Source of the DNA: Limnospira platensis
GTDB lineage: Bacteria > Cyanobacteriota > Cyanobacteriia > Cyanobacteriales > Microcoleaceae
Strand: one strand, 5' to 3'
Assembly: GCF_046480435.1 (NCBI RefSeq)
Contig: NZ_PKGC01000126.1
DNA length: 24,114 nucleotides
Both the position numbers and the translations under genes were made by a program. Below are positions 7,723-14,525 of this stretch, in pieces (position 1 is the first letter of the stretch; every line of letters begins with the position of its first letter). The notes beneath the pieces are model-generated. The model was not told the DNA's origin, did no database searches, and was given only the letters and a program-made list of their open reading frames with translations.

Positions 7723-7731
7723 TTTCCAGGA

Positions 7732-7780
7732 TTTACAGCGATTTATGGGATTTACAGCGATTTACAGTGATTTATGGGAT
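7732..7780. repeat. Short tandem GATTTACAGCGATTTATGG-type repeats
   Basis: Units based on GATTTACAG(C/T)GATTTA(T/C) with GGGATT joints repeat several times just downstream of the peptidase stop. They overlap the last codons of the small minus-strand ORF that ends at 7772. Confidence 0.6.
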
Positions 7781-7936
7781 TAAACTAAAATCAGATTCAG
7801 TCATGGAATTAGTGACAGATTGAGTATAATTCACAGTAATATGAAAGCCCAAAGTTATACCCAGAGACAAAACTAGATAACCTATCAAAAATAAAATTGC
7901 TACTTGATCAGCCGACTGTGAAGATTTGTTAAGCAT
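7772..7936 (-). CDS. Putative 54-residue single-span membrane protein
   Basis: ATG at 7936 to TAA at 7772. After a short polar start (MLNKSSQSADQ) there is one hydrophobic helix, VAILFLIGYLVLSLGITLGF, and then a Thr/Ser-rich polar tail. The clean single-helix pattern argues for a real gene, but there is no visible Shine-Dalgarno and I do not recognise the sequence. It is divergent from the DUF4105-like gene. It may be chance, since hydrophobic frames arise easily in T-rich DNA. Confidence 0.4.
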   Translation of the reverse strand: MLNKSSQSADQVAILFLIGYLVLSLGITLGFHITVNYTQSVTNSMTESDFSLIP

Positions 7937-8077
7937 AAATTTAAGTTGATCGGAGGGTTTCTATTTACAGGATATCTAGTTACAGTGACAATGAATTCAC
8001 CTGATGGGGTGATTTTTATGGTCATAGTTGCCATGATGGATTTTTGCTATGATAGGTCTAATGATGTCCGATTCGTT

Positions 8078-8083
8078 AGGAGG
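8078..8083 (+). promoter_or_regulatory. Shine-Dalgarno AGGAGG that fixes a TTG start
   Basis: A perfect AGGAGG lies 9 bases before TTG at 8093. From that TTG the protein starts with a textbook signal peptide, whereas the longest open frame (from 7946) would bury it behind 49 extra residues. Confidence 0.75.
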
Positions 8084-8092
8084 GCTGCATAT

Positions 8093-9154
8093 TTGAAAAA
8101 TAGGCAGATTTTCAGGATGAAGTTGCTTACTCTCACTTCTGCAATTATCCTGTTGACCCCTGGGTTGTCTAGTAGGGTTGTGGACGCTAGACCGACTCTT
8201 CCTGATGCTAATTGTCGGTGTGATGTGAACGATCGCTTTGATCCTCAAGCTAAAATGCCGCAGGGAATTCACCAGGGTAAGTGTATCAACTCCTGTCATC
8301 AGCGATCGCTACGACGTTTATCTGCTGCTGAGGCGGCTGAATATGGTATCGAACCCCAGGCGATCGCTGTAGCTAATGTCAGTCACCAAAATCAGTTTTG
8401 GGTCGCTCAAATTCTCCCCAACTCCGTAGCAGAAGTTATCTATCAACTGGAAAATTTCCCATCTCCTATTCCCGCCGCCCATACCCAACTAAGATTTCGT
8501 TTTTCTCCCGGTTCCGAGGTTCTGTTAATTCCCCAAATTCCCGGTTCTCATCAGTCCCCCGTGAAGCTACAAGACCTGATTTTTTCAGTGGAAGCTGTCG
8601 CCGTGGTGGGGGGTAACTTCGATTTGGTGGCGGGTTTCTTTGATAATTTTGCGATCGCCTATCGTTTGGTTTCCTTGGAGTCGAGAGTTCAACGGATGAT
8701 TATTGAAGATGGTCATCAAGTTCAACAAATTCAATTAAATTTAACCCCAGCCCAAAAAAATCAGTTACTTTTAAACGCTATAACCAAAAGCCAGCAAGCT
8801 GGGTTAACTCAAATGTATAATACCCTGAATAGAAATTGTACTACCGAAGTCTTTAGAATCATTGACCAAACCATTGGCTATCATAGCGCTCCTAATTCAG
8901 GATCACAGGAAATTTTTATTAATGCACCTACGGGAGAACAGATATCTATGTTATTTGCCAATGGTATATTAAATCAACAGGCGATTAATCAGTTTTTGGC
9001 TGATAGTTTAGATGCCACTCAGTTACAATTTTTGCAGGAACATATCCCCACCATTTCCCCCACGGCTTTGCAACGTCGAGGGATTAAAGGAATGGAGCTA
9101 CCTGATTTGAATTATGAGTTACAAAACACAGGTGGCGGCGGGATGATTTGGTAG
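8093..9154 (+). CDS. Exported DUF4105/Lnb-like domain protein with GGGGMIW tail
   Basis: 353 residues from the TTG start at 8093, justified by AGGAGG at 8078-8083 and by the signal peptide it produces (MKNRQIFRMKLLT, a hydrophobic core, predicted cleavage near VVDA/RP at 32). The mature start has four cysteines, C41-x-C43 and C64-x3-C68, perhaps disulfides. The central region ends in YNTLNRNCTTEVF, with C249 in an Asn-Cys context that resembles the conserved motif of DUF4105, a family now linked to the N-terminal domain of the Bacteroides lipoprotein N-acyltransferase Lnb. That link is from memory and moderate; an acyltransferase or thiol hydrolase outside the cytoplasm would fit. The protein ends in GGGGMIW, echoed by its neighbour. 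The lipase-like gene follows after 44 bases, probably in one operon. Confidence 0.8.
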   Translation: MKNRQIFRMKLLTLTSAIILLTPGLSSRVVDARPTLPDANCRCDVNDRFDPQAKMPQGIHQGKCINSCHQRSLRRLSAAEAAEYGIEPQAIAVANVSHQNQFWVAQILPNSVAEVIYQLENFPSPIPAAHTQLRFRFSPGSEVLLIPQIPGSHQSPVKLQDLIFSVEAVAVVGGNFDLVAGFFDNFAIAYRLVSLESRVQRMIIEDGHQVQQIQLNLTPAQKNQLLLNAITKSQQAGLTQMYNTLNRNCTTEVFRIIDQTIGYHSAPNSGSQEIFINAPTGEQISMLFANGILNQQAINQFLADSLDATQLQFLQEHIPTISPTALQRRGIKGMELPDLNYELQNTGGGGMIW

Positions 9155-9198
9155 TCTTAGCAGTCATTAACTACCCAGTTTTTGTGGGGTAAATTATC

Positions 9199-10314
9199 AT
9201 GATCAAAAAACAGCTATTTCTGTATTCAACAATGGTGGCAACTTTAGTTATAGCCCCCGGAATTAATCAACCATCTTCAGCCAATTTACCCCTGATAACT
9301 TCTCCAGAGTTTGAATCCCTATGTAGGTCGGGAAATAGAGAATGTGCAATGATTGGGAAAGCCTCTCACCTCACCACCCAGTTAATCTACGAGTTATTTG
9401 ATGCTGAGAAAAATGGAAATCCCACCGAAATGCAGCAGGCGATCGCCAATATTGCCACACTATATCAAACTGAATCTGATGCTATAAAAGTAGTCAATAC
9501 CAGATTAAACTTATCGGATTTTTTTATACTCGAAAAAGACCAGGTTCTAGGTGGCTATGCTGTTTTTTTAAGCCGGGGAGAAATTATAGCTGGTGGTATA
9601 GAAAAAGTATCATTTGTAATTGGCTTTAAAGGTCTTTATCCTAGCTTAGAAGACCCCAACGATATCGCTGTTGCTCTCTCCGCTTTACCGGAACATCTTT
9701 ATCATGATGCTGGTGCGTTAATTCATAAAGGGTTCCGTGATTATTCCGGTTCTGTGTTTAATCATCAAATTTCCCAAGATATGATTAACTCGATTCGAGA
9801 GCTTCAAAATGACCCGAAAACTCATGTGGAAATTGTCGTCACCGGACACAGTTTAGGTGGGTCGGCTATTCTGTATGCGGGGATGTTAGTTGATGCGGGG
9901 ATTAATCCTGAAAATTTAAAAGTTATAGTTTTTGGATCCGGACCTGTAGCACAAGCTAGTTTTATTAGTCAATATCCCGATTTGATTCCTAATATTATCC
10001 GCATTGAAACTCCGGGGGATATGCTACTTTATGATGATGATTCTCCCATGAAACCTATCTATCAAAGTTTAGGTTATGTTCCCTTTGGAAGATTAATTAA
10101 AGCTACAGGAAGCGATCGCCTTAATCAACTTAACCAACAGCTTGCTATTCTCCAACAACAACAGCAGATTTCTCCATCCCCAGATTTTGATACCAAACGG
10201 CTTAACTTGCTACAACAAATCCTACAGGAAAGAGTAGCGATTCATGTTTATAGTTATCGGTATTATTATCAGATTTATCGGTCTCATCAAGGCGGTGGTG
10301 GTAGCTTGTGGTAA
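9199..10314 (+). CDS. Exported lipase-like alpha/beta hydrolase with GGGGSLW tail
   Basis: 371 residues. A signal peptide covers about residues 1-28 (SSA/NL). The domain follows class 3 (fungal-type) lipases: VGFKG-like strand IGFKGLY at 141-147, HKGFRDY at 176-182, the nucleophile elbow GHSLGG at 216-221 with Ser218, a GSGP strand, Asp274 in PGD and His349 in AIHVYSY as the likely triad. A Gln-rich insert (LNQQLAILQQQQQI) lies between Asp and His. The protein ends in GGGGSLW. Substrate is unknown; acylglycerol or phospholipid hydrolysis outside the cytoplasm is likely. It sits 44 bases behind the DUF4105-like gene, so the pair may act together on lipids or lipoproteins. It converges on the GGDEF-like gene. 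Confidence 0.85.
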   Translation: MIKKQLFLYSTMVATLVIAPGINQPSSANLPLITSPEFESLCRSGNRECAMIGKASHLTTQLIYELFDAEKNGNPTEMQQAIANIATLYQTESDAIKVVNTRLNLSDFFILEKDQVLGGYAVFLSRGEIIAGGIEKVSFVIGFKGLYPSLEDPNDIAVALSALPEHLYHDAGALIHKGFRDYSGSVFNHQISQDMINSIRELQNDPKTHVEIVVTGHSLGGSAILYAGMLVDAGINPENLKVIVFGSGPVAQASFISQYPDLIPNIIRIETPGDMLLYDDDSPMKPIYQSLGYVPFGRLIKATGSDRLNQLNQQLAILQQQQQISPSPDFDTKRLNLLQQILQERVAIHVYSYRYYYQIYRSHQGGGGSLW

Positions 10315-10370
10315 ATGCCATTAATCATCACATTTTAGTCAGTAGTAATAGTCTCTAAGTTGGCAAATAT

Positions 10371-10958
10371 TTAAGACAAAAAAGCCAAGGCTTTATTTTT
10401 TGTTTTTGCCTTCTTTAAGGCATCTTCCATCCGTTCTAAACAGGCATTCATGTGTTCATTAGGATGCACTTGAGTAAAACCTATTCTAGCAGAACAGGTA
10501 ATTACTGCATCATCTAAGTGAATGTCGCGGCTTTTAAAGGCTTGCCAAATACGTTTGAGAGCAATTTTTGCACCTTGTGGGTCGGAGAAAATGACCATCA
10601 CAAACTGATTATTACCCCAGTAGGCTACCCAGTCGCATTCGCGCAGGTGATCCTGAATTTCTTGGATCAATTCCATTAACACCTGATCAGTTTTATGATA
10701 TCCCTGTTGTTGCAGACACAAATCTAACCCTTCCATCCCCATTAGTGCCAAGGATACGGGTAAGCTGTTACGTTTAGCAATGCCTAAACACTGCTTAATG
10801 CGATTTTGGACCGCACGATCGTCACTTACAGAACAAAAACAATCTTTGCTGTTTAGGTGTTCAGATTCCTGTAAATCTGACTGTGTAGGAATTTGAGAGT
10901 AAGAGTTCATCTCATCTGGTGGCAAAGTTATCCACTCCTTACTCGATGCTAATATCAT
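10371..10958 (-). CDS. Degenerate GGDEF-domain protein, probable c-di-GMP receptor
   Basis: 195 residues, soluble, with about 45 polar N-terminal residues and then a GGDEF fold. The signature loop is GNNQF (115-119) in place of GG[DE]EF, so two acidic residues are replaced by their amides, and the first metal-binding Asp of the fold is also lost (ALMGMEGLDL). Diguanylate cyclase activity is therefore unlikely. The inhibitory I-site pattern R106-E-C-D109 is kept at the usual five-residue distance before the signature, so c-di-GMP binding is possible. The C-terminal ALKKAKTKNKALAF matches the family's closing helix. A second start (MNSYSQ, at 10910) is possible. Role as a c-di-GMP effector is inferred; no partner gene is adjacent. 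Confidence 0.8.
   Translation of the reverse strand: MILASSKEWITLPPDEMNSYSQIPTQSDLQESEHLNSKDCFCSVSDDRAVQNRIKQCLGIAKRNSLPVSLALMGMEGLDLCLQQQGYHKTDQVLMELIQEIQDHLRECDWVAYWGNNQFVMVIFSDPQGAKIALKRIWQAFKSRDIHLDDAVITCSARIGFTQVHPNEHMNACLERMEDALKKAKTKNKALAFLS
10381..10407. terminator. Possible bidirectional terminator between convergent genes
   Basis: AAAGC (10381-10385) and GCTTT (10390-10394) form a short stem around CAAG. On the plus strand ATTTTTTGTTTTT follows; on the minus strand the stem is followed by TTTG and more T/A. It overlaps the last codons of the GGDEF-like gene. The stem is weak. Confidence 0.45.
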
Positions 10959-11012
10959 TTATATCATGGTTGATTAGGGCTGACTACTGCGATCGCATGA
11001 CATTTACGCAAC

Positions 11013-11114
11013 TGTCCATAACCTGGGGTCAATTTCCCCCCAGACCTCTAGGTAAAGGGCGGTTATGGATACACAGGGGAACTGGTAGCCATGTGTAAGT
11101 CGTGATAGTATCAC
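11013..11114. other. Cluster of hairpins, candidate structured leader RNA
   Basis: TCCATAACC (11015-11023) pairs with GGTTATGGA (11061-11069), extendable by a G-U and a T-A pair. The enclosed bases can form TGGGG/CCCCA (11024-11028/11038-11042) and ACCT/AGGT (11044-11047/11050-11053), giving a three-way junction. Next to it TACACA (11070-11075) pairs with TGTGTA (11092-11097) and GTGAT (11102-11106) with ATCAC (11110-11114). The element lies between divergent genes: 102 bases before the small ORF at 11216 and 55 bases before the GGDEF-like gene on the other strand. It matches no riboswitch I know. Confidence 0.45.
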
Positions 11115-11215
11115 CTGCTGTCGCCACATTTGAGAGTTTCAATCCTACAGTAAAAACATAGACAAGCGCAGACATTAGTATCTGACTAATCACTTTAGCA
11201 CCAGGGATTATATCT

Positions 11216-11368
11216 ATGTTAACCAATCATAAACTAAGCGATCGCACCTGTAAAGATAACCCTCAAGTTATACCCCCATCTGAAAAACAATTTTTAGCAG
11301 AATTATTAGATCGTCTATCTAAACAGGTCAACCATCTCGAGAGTATCTCCGAATTTAACCAAATTTAA
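11216..11368 (+). CDS. Putative 50-residue soluble protein
   Basis: ATG 11216 to TAA 11368, with AGGGA about 11 bases upstream. The protein is polar: an N-terminal part with one cysteine and a C-terminal amphipathic helix EKQFLAELLDRLSKQVNHLE that could be a short coiled coil. It ends 14 bases before the next gene, which has its own ribosome site, so the two are likely cotranscribed. No family recognised. Confidence 0.5.
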   Translation: MLTNHKLSDRTCKDNPQVIPPSEKQFLAELLDRLSKQVNHLESISEFNQI

Positions 11369-11382
11369 TTAGGTGAATTACC

Positions 11383-12021
11383 ATGCAATATCCAATTTTA
11401 TCTTTACCCGAATCCGGTCAAATTCGCAAAAATATCGGACAACCCACCTTATATATTTTCTCAGCTAACAAAGGAGAAAAAGTCAACTTAATTGTTTGGG
11501 CTGGAACTCTGCAAGCTGAACTTTATAGCCCTTCCGGTCGCGAATTAGCCTTTGTGTCTTCCGGTCGTTGGCAGGGAAATATGCCGGAAACTGGAATATA
11601 TCGGGTTATGATTTATCCACGCATTGACTCTACCAATTGTGCTATTGAGGTTCAAATTGAACGACCATCACCAGAACCCCAAACAGAACCCCAACCAGAC
11701 CCTATAAACCACAAACTATCTCAGTATCGTTCTTTACCAGATCGCCCTATTGTAATTCGTTCAGGGGAATATAATGGGTCTGTGGGGTTCACATTATCGG
11801 CTCACAGCATTCAACCCCTAACTATTCGTTGTCGCCAGGGTCAAATGATGAAAGTGACAGGGTTTGGAGTCGAATTAGCGATCGCCAGTCCTCATGGCAA
11901 GATTTTAGAGACAGGAACCCAAAACATTTCTACCCGCCTTCCCGAAAATGGAGTTTATCGGATACTGGCTATTGGTGGGGAATTACCCCTAGATACATTA
12001 GTTTCTGTGGATGTTCGCTAA
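11383..12021 (+). CDS. Protein with two similar beta-rich domains, function unknown
   Basis: 212 residues. AGGTGA (11371-11376) lies 6 bases before the ATG. Two halves are alike: LYIFSANKGEKVNLIVWAG then NMPETGIYRVMIY (first), and QGQMMKVTGFGVELAIASPHG then RLPENGVYRILAI (second). Each has a strand, a SPxG turn and a closing [ML]PE-x-G-[IV]-YR motif, as in small jelly-roll domains such as PPC-type modules. They are joined by a Pro/Gln linker at about 93-108 (PSPEPQTEPQPDP). There is no signal peptide, although such folds are often exported. I do not recognise a named family. It is the second gene of a probable two-gene unit with the small ORF at 11216. Confidence 0.75.
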   Translation: MQYPILSLPESGQIRKNIGQPTLYIFSANKGEKVNLIVWAGTLQAELYSPSGRELAFVSSGRWQGNMPETGIYRVMIYPRIDSTNCAIEVQIERPSPEPQTEPQPDPINHKLSQYRSLPDRPIVIRSGEYNGSVGFTLSAHSIQPLTIRCRQGQMMKVTGFGVELAIASPHGKILETGTQNISTRLPENGVYRILAIGGELPLDTLVSVDVR

Positions 12022-12153
12022 TCTCAACGGGAATTGTGTTAATTAAAAAAACCCGGTTTTTGGTGTAATATACCTGATTTTAGGGAAGACTATAAACCGG
12101 TAATAACTATTTAATATCAGGTTAATTTTCCGAGTTTCCATAAATAATAAATC

Positions 12154-12173
12154 AGCGGGCATTATCGCCCGCT
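12154..12173. terminator. Hairpin terminator between convergent genes
   Basis: AGCGGGC (12154-12160) pairs with GCCCGCT (12167-12173) around ATTATC. On the minus strand it lies 25 bases past the stop at 12198 and is followed by GATTTATTATTTA; on the plus strand the T content is lower. It resembles the terminator at 3151. Confidence 0.65.
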
Positions 12174-12197
12174 TTCACTATTTAAGGAAGGTAATCT

Positions 12198-13679
12198 TCA
12201 ATCAGGTTGGAGAGTCGCAAATAACCCCGACTCTGGTTCAGAATGTTGAGGGCGATCGCCATTAGCCAAAGCCTTCACCTCCACAGTCACATTAGTAGCA
12301 GATGGTTCATTTAATGCCTTAATACAGAGTTCCGCAATATCCTCTCGACTGACTTTCCCCTTAATAGTATCTCCCTGATCTAACATCAAAGCCTCGCCGC
12401 CAGGTTCTTCCGTCATAGCGCAGGGGCGAATAATCGCATAGGGAATATTACTCGATCGCACTACATCTTCCCCCCGCAATTTCCAGGTTAAAATACCTCC
12501 CAATTGGTCATTCATCCGCACTGCCGGAGGTTCCTCGTCTAAATTTAATCCAGGTTTTCCCGGACGAGTCACACCGGCAGAACTCACCATCACCAACCGA
12601 GGTTTAGCGGCGTTTCCGTAGGCTTTAATCGATTCAATTTCCAGTTTAAAAATACCCGGTTCAAACTTAGGGTTTAACTCCCCATCATATTCAAACTTAC
12701 TCAGCATCAATTGAAAAGCATAGACCGATTGAGGATTAAAACCAGGATTATCTTTAAGGGTTTTGGCGCGAAACACAGGAATCAATTCTTTAAAAGGAAT
12801 CCTGATAGTCATGGGAATATTATAAACCGTATCAAAGGAATAGCAATAACCAATACTATCCCACTTTTCATCACTGCGGGCAATAAACTTATAACGCTTG
12901 CCATCTCCTTTAACACGCAGTTCAATTCCCGCAAATTCTGATAAATCTAAAGGGGGTTCAAAATTCCGAGTTCTGATAGAGACAAACCCCCCAGAATTAG
13001 CCGTCGAAACATTGCCCGTAAATAAAGCAGCATCACCAATTAGTAGCAGGGAACTTTCACTAACTCCCCCCATCACCACATCATCTAAAGCCCCCCAAGT
13101 CGCTTTTAGTTCAGCGTCTGGCTTGGTAAAGTCAAACAGAATTTTTTGACCCAAATTCCGCAATGTATTAGGGGTAGCATTAATCAGATTTTGAATGCCT
13201 TTATATTCCACCAATTCAGGAATATCAACTACCTCCGGCATATAAAATTTAATCCCTTGATAGTATTTTTCGCGGGTGGGGGTATCCCCTTCTACGGGTT
13301 GGACTCGGGTTCCTGAACAACAAATAATTGCCGTCACGTCCTGCATTACTTGGGGTGTCAGGGTTTCGGGGATGGTTAAATCAGCCTCAATGATATCAAC
13401 CTTATTTCCCAGAATTTCTAGTCCCCGTTTCCGGTCTCGAACCAAGGCCCTTACTTTGATACCCTGTTGCTGGAGGCGTTTAACCACCCGCTTACCTACT
13501 CCCCCCGTCGCGCCAACGACTAGGACCACTTCAGAGGGGGGACTGGGTGGCTTGGCTTCCCCCCCAAATAGCTTCTGTAGCCACCGACAACTACCTAGAA
13601 ACGGAATTACGCCAAAATAGTTGAGGGTTTTCACAAACCGACTGATGTCCCAAGGTGCTTTTTGATTTTCTGTAGCCAT
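12198..13679 (-). CDS. NAD(P)-binding SDR-type protein with inserted CIA30 domain (HCF173-like)
   Basis: 493 residues. Residues about 50-170 start a Rossmann fold with GATGGVG (56-62), RALVRD (77-82) and VDIIEADL. A CIA30 domain follows at about 181-350 (LFDFTKPDAELKATWGALDD, VMGGVS, GGFVSIRTRNF, YKFIARS, IPFKELIPVFRAK). The Rossmann half then resumes with RLVMVSSAGVTRPGK and IPYAIIRPCAMTEEPGG. This insertion architecture is that of plant HCF173, an atypical SDR needed for psbA translation, and of related cyanobacterial proteins; the role here is inferred from architecture. The N-terminal 50 residues include a hydrophobic stretch (YFGVIPFLGS) but no clear signal. It is monocistronic, divergent from the small ORF at 13814. 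Confidence 0.88.
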   Translation of the reverse strand: MATENQKAPWDISRFVKTLNYFGVIPFLGSCRWLQKLFGGEAKPPSPPSEVVLVVGATGGVGKRVVKRLQQQGIKVRALVRDRKRGLEILGNKVDIIEADLTIPETLTPQVMQDVTAIICCSGTRVQPVEGDTPTREKYYQGIKFYMPEVVDIPELVEYKGIQNLINATPNTLRNLGQKILFDFTKPDAELKATWGALDDVVMGGVSESSLLLIGDAALFTGNVSTANSGGFVSIRTRNFEPPLDLSEFAGIELRVKGDGKRYKFIARSDEKWDSIGYCYSFDTVYNIPMTIRIPFKELIPVFRAKTLKDNPGFNPQSVYAFQLMLSKFEYDGELNPKFEPGIFKLEIESIKAYGNAAKPRLVMVSSAGVTRPGKPGLNLDEEPPAVRMNDQLGGILTWKLRGEDVVRSSNIPYAIIRPCAMTEEPGGEALMLDQGDTIKGKVSREDIAELCIKALNEPSATNVTVEVKALANGDRPQHSEPESGLFATLQPD

Positions 13680-13813
13680 GTCTGTCCTTCAGGTGTTGCT
13701 GTTTACTATATTAAGATATGTTACAGAATCTATGGGGTCGGTGATTACCCGTTCTCTGGCGGTGGGTATTTGTGCTAAGGTATGGGTGGCACGGATAGCA
13801 TGATATTCATTCT

Positions 13814-13936
13814 ATGGAAAACATTGATTGGGAAACCGCGATCGCTGCGGGATTAGCTGCCACAATTTTTTTAGGTGCGATGCTGATGATGTTCACTAAT
13901 TTTTGGACAACAGCCCTGCGGAAAAAAGATGATTAA
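13814..13936 (+). CDS. Putative 40-residue single-span membrane protein
   Basis: ATG 13814 to TAA 13936. The sequence MENIDWETAIAAG leads into a helix (LAATIFLGAMLMMFTNFW) and a basic/acidic tail (LRKKDD). The size and topology resemble small photosystem or NDH subunits, but I cannot match it to any named one. There is no strong Shine-Dalgarno. It is divergent from the CIA30 gene and 67 bases before the next membrane protein, with which it may be cotranscribed. Confidence 0.55.
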   Translation: MENIDWETAIAAGLAATIFLGAMLMMFTNFWTTALRKKDD

Positions 13937-14003
13937 ATTTTGGCAAAGATTCAGGATTGTGGAGTAAAAATCAGCTATATTTTCGGAAGTTCTACCATTA
14001 TAA

Positions 14004-14375
14004 ATGACCATGATTTTAGATTTCAGTAATATCGCCGAATTTTCCCGGACTAACTGTGGGATGATTTGCGCCTTCTTGGTACCGATGAATTTAATCGCTA
14101 CTCTGCAAACCATGATCTTTACAGCGGTGGGACGTTCTCAGCAGCAAATATTATTGATGGCGGCATTGGCGAGTTTATATGCTGGTGTTCTGGTGGCTCA
14201 TGTTTGGACTTGGTTTGCGATCGGTGTGGTGATGGCTCCCACATTTATTCTCTTATTTTTGGCGGCGGTTTGTGTCAGCATTAATATTTGGGCGATCGCT
14301 AAACCCACCCATATATCTCGCCTAATTCAATTAGTGATTTCCCTGGGCAAAAATACCCTACAACCGAACACCTAA
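14004..14375 (+). CDS. Small multi-span membrane protein, unknown
   Basis: 123 residues with three or four hydrophobic segments: CGMICAFLVPMNLIATLQTM, LLMAALASLYAGVLVAHVW, FAIGVVMAPTFILLFLAAVC and a final SINIWAI. The C-terminus is polar and basic. A second ATG two codons in (14010) is an alternative start. I do not recognise a family. It lies after the 40-residue ORF in the same direction and converges on the NACHT remnant. Confidence 0.75.
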   Translation: MTMILDFSNIAEFSRTNCGMICAFLVPMNLIATLQTMIFTAVGRSQQQILLMAALASLYAGVLVAHVWTWFAIGVVMAPTFILLFLAAVCVSINIWAIAKPTHISRLIQLVISLGKNTLQPNT

Positions 14376-14525
14376 GCGTCATCAATATGGTAGTAACTTA
14401 GGGGTGGCTGCCATCGCCTTTTGGTGTCACCAACAACAGCAATTATAGCCCAGTTTCCCGCAACCGGGTTATAGCAGAGCCATGTCCGATGATCAGGGAT
14501 TGAATTTACTGCTAATTTCACCGGT

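Noticed and set aside
11029..11226. 65-residue minus-strand frame
   Set aside because: It lies over the hairpin cluster and the start of the small ORF at 11216, with no ribosome site or recognisable motif.
12047..12061. AAAAAC-CCG-GTTTTT palindrome after the two-domain gene
   Set aside because: Loop of three and an A/T-dominated stem; the stronger hairpin at 12154-12173 better explains termination.
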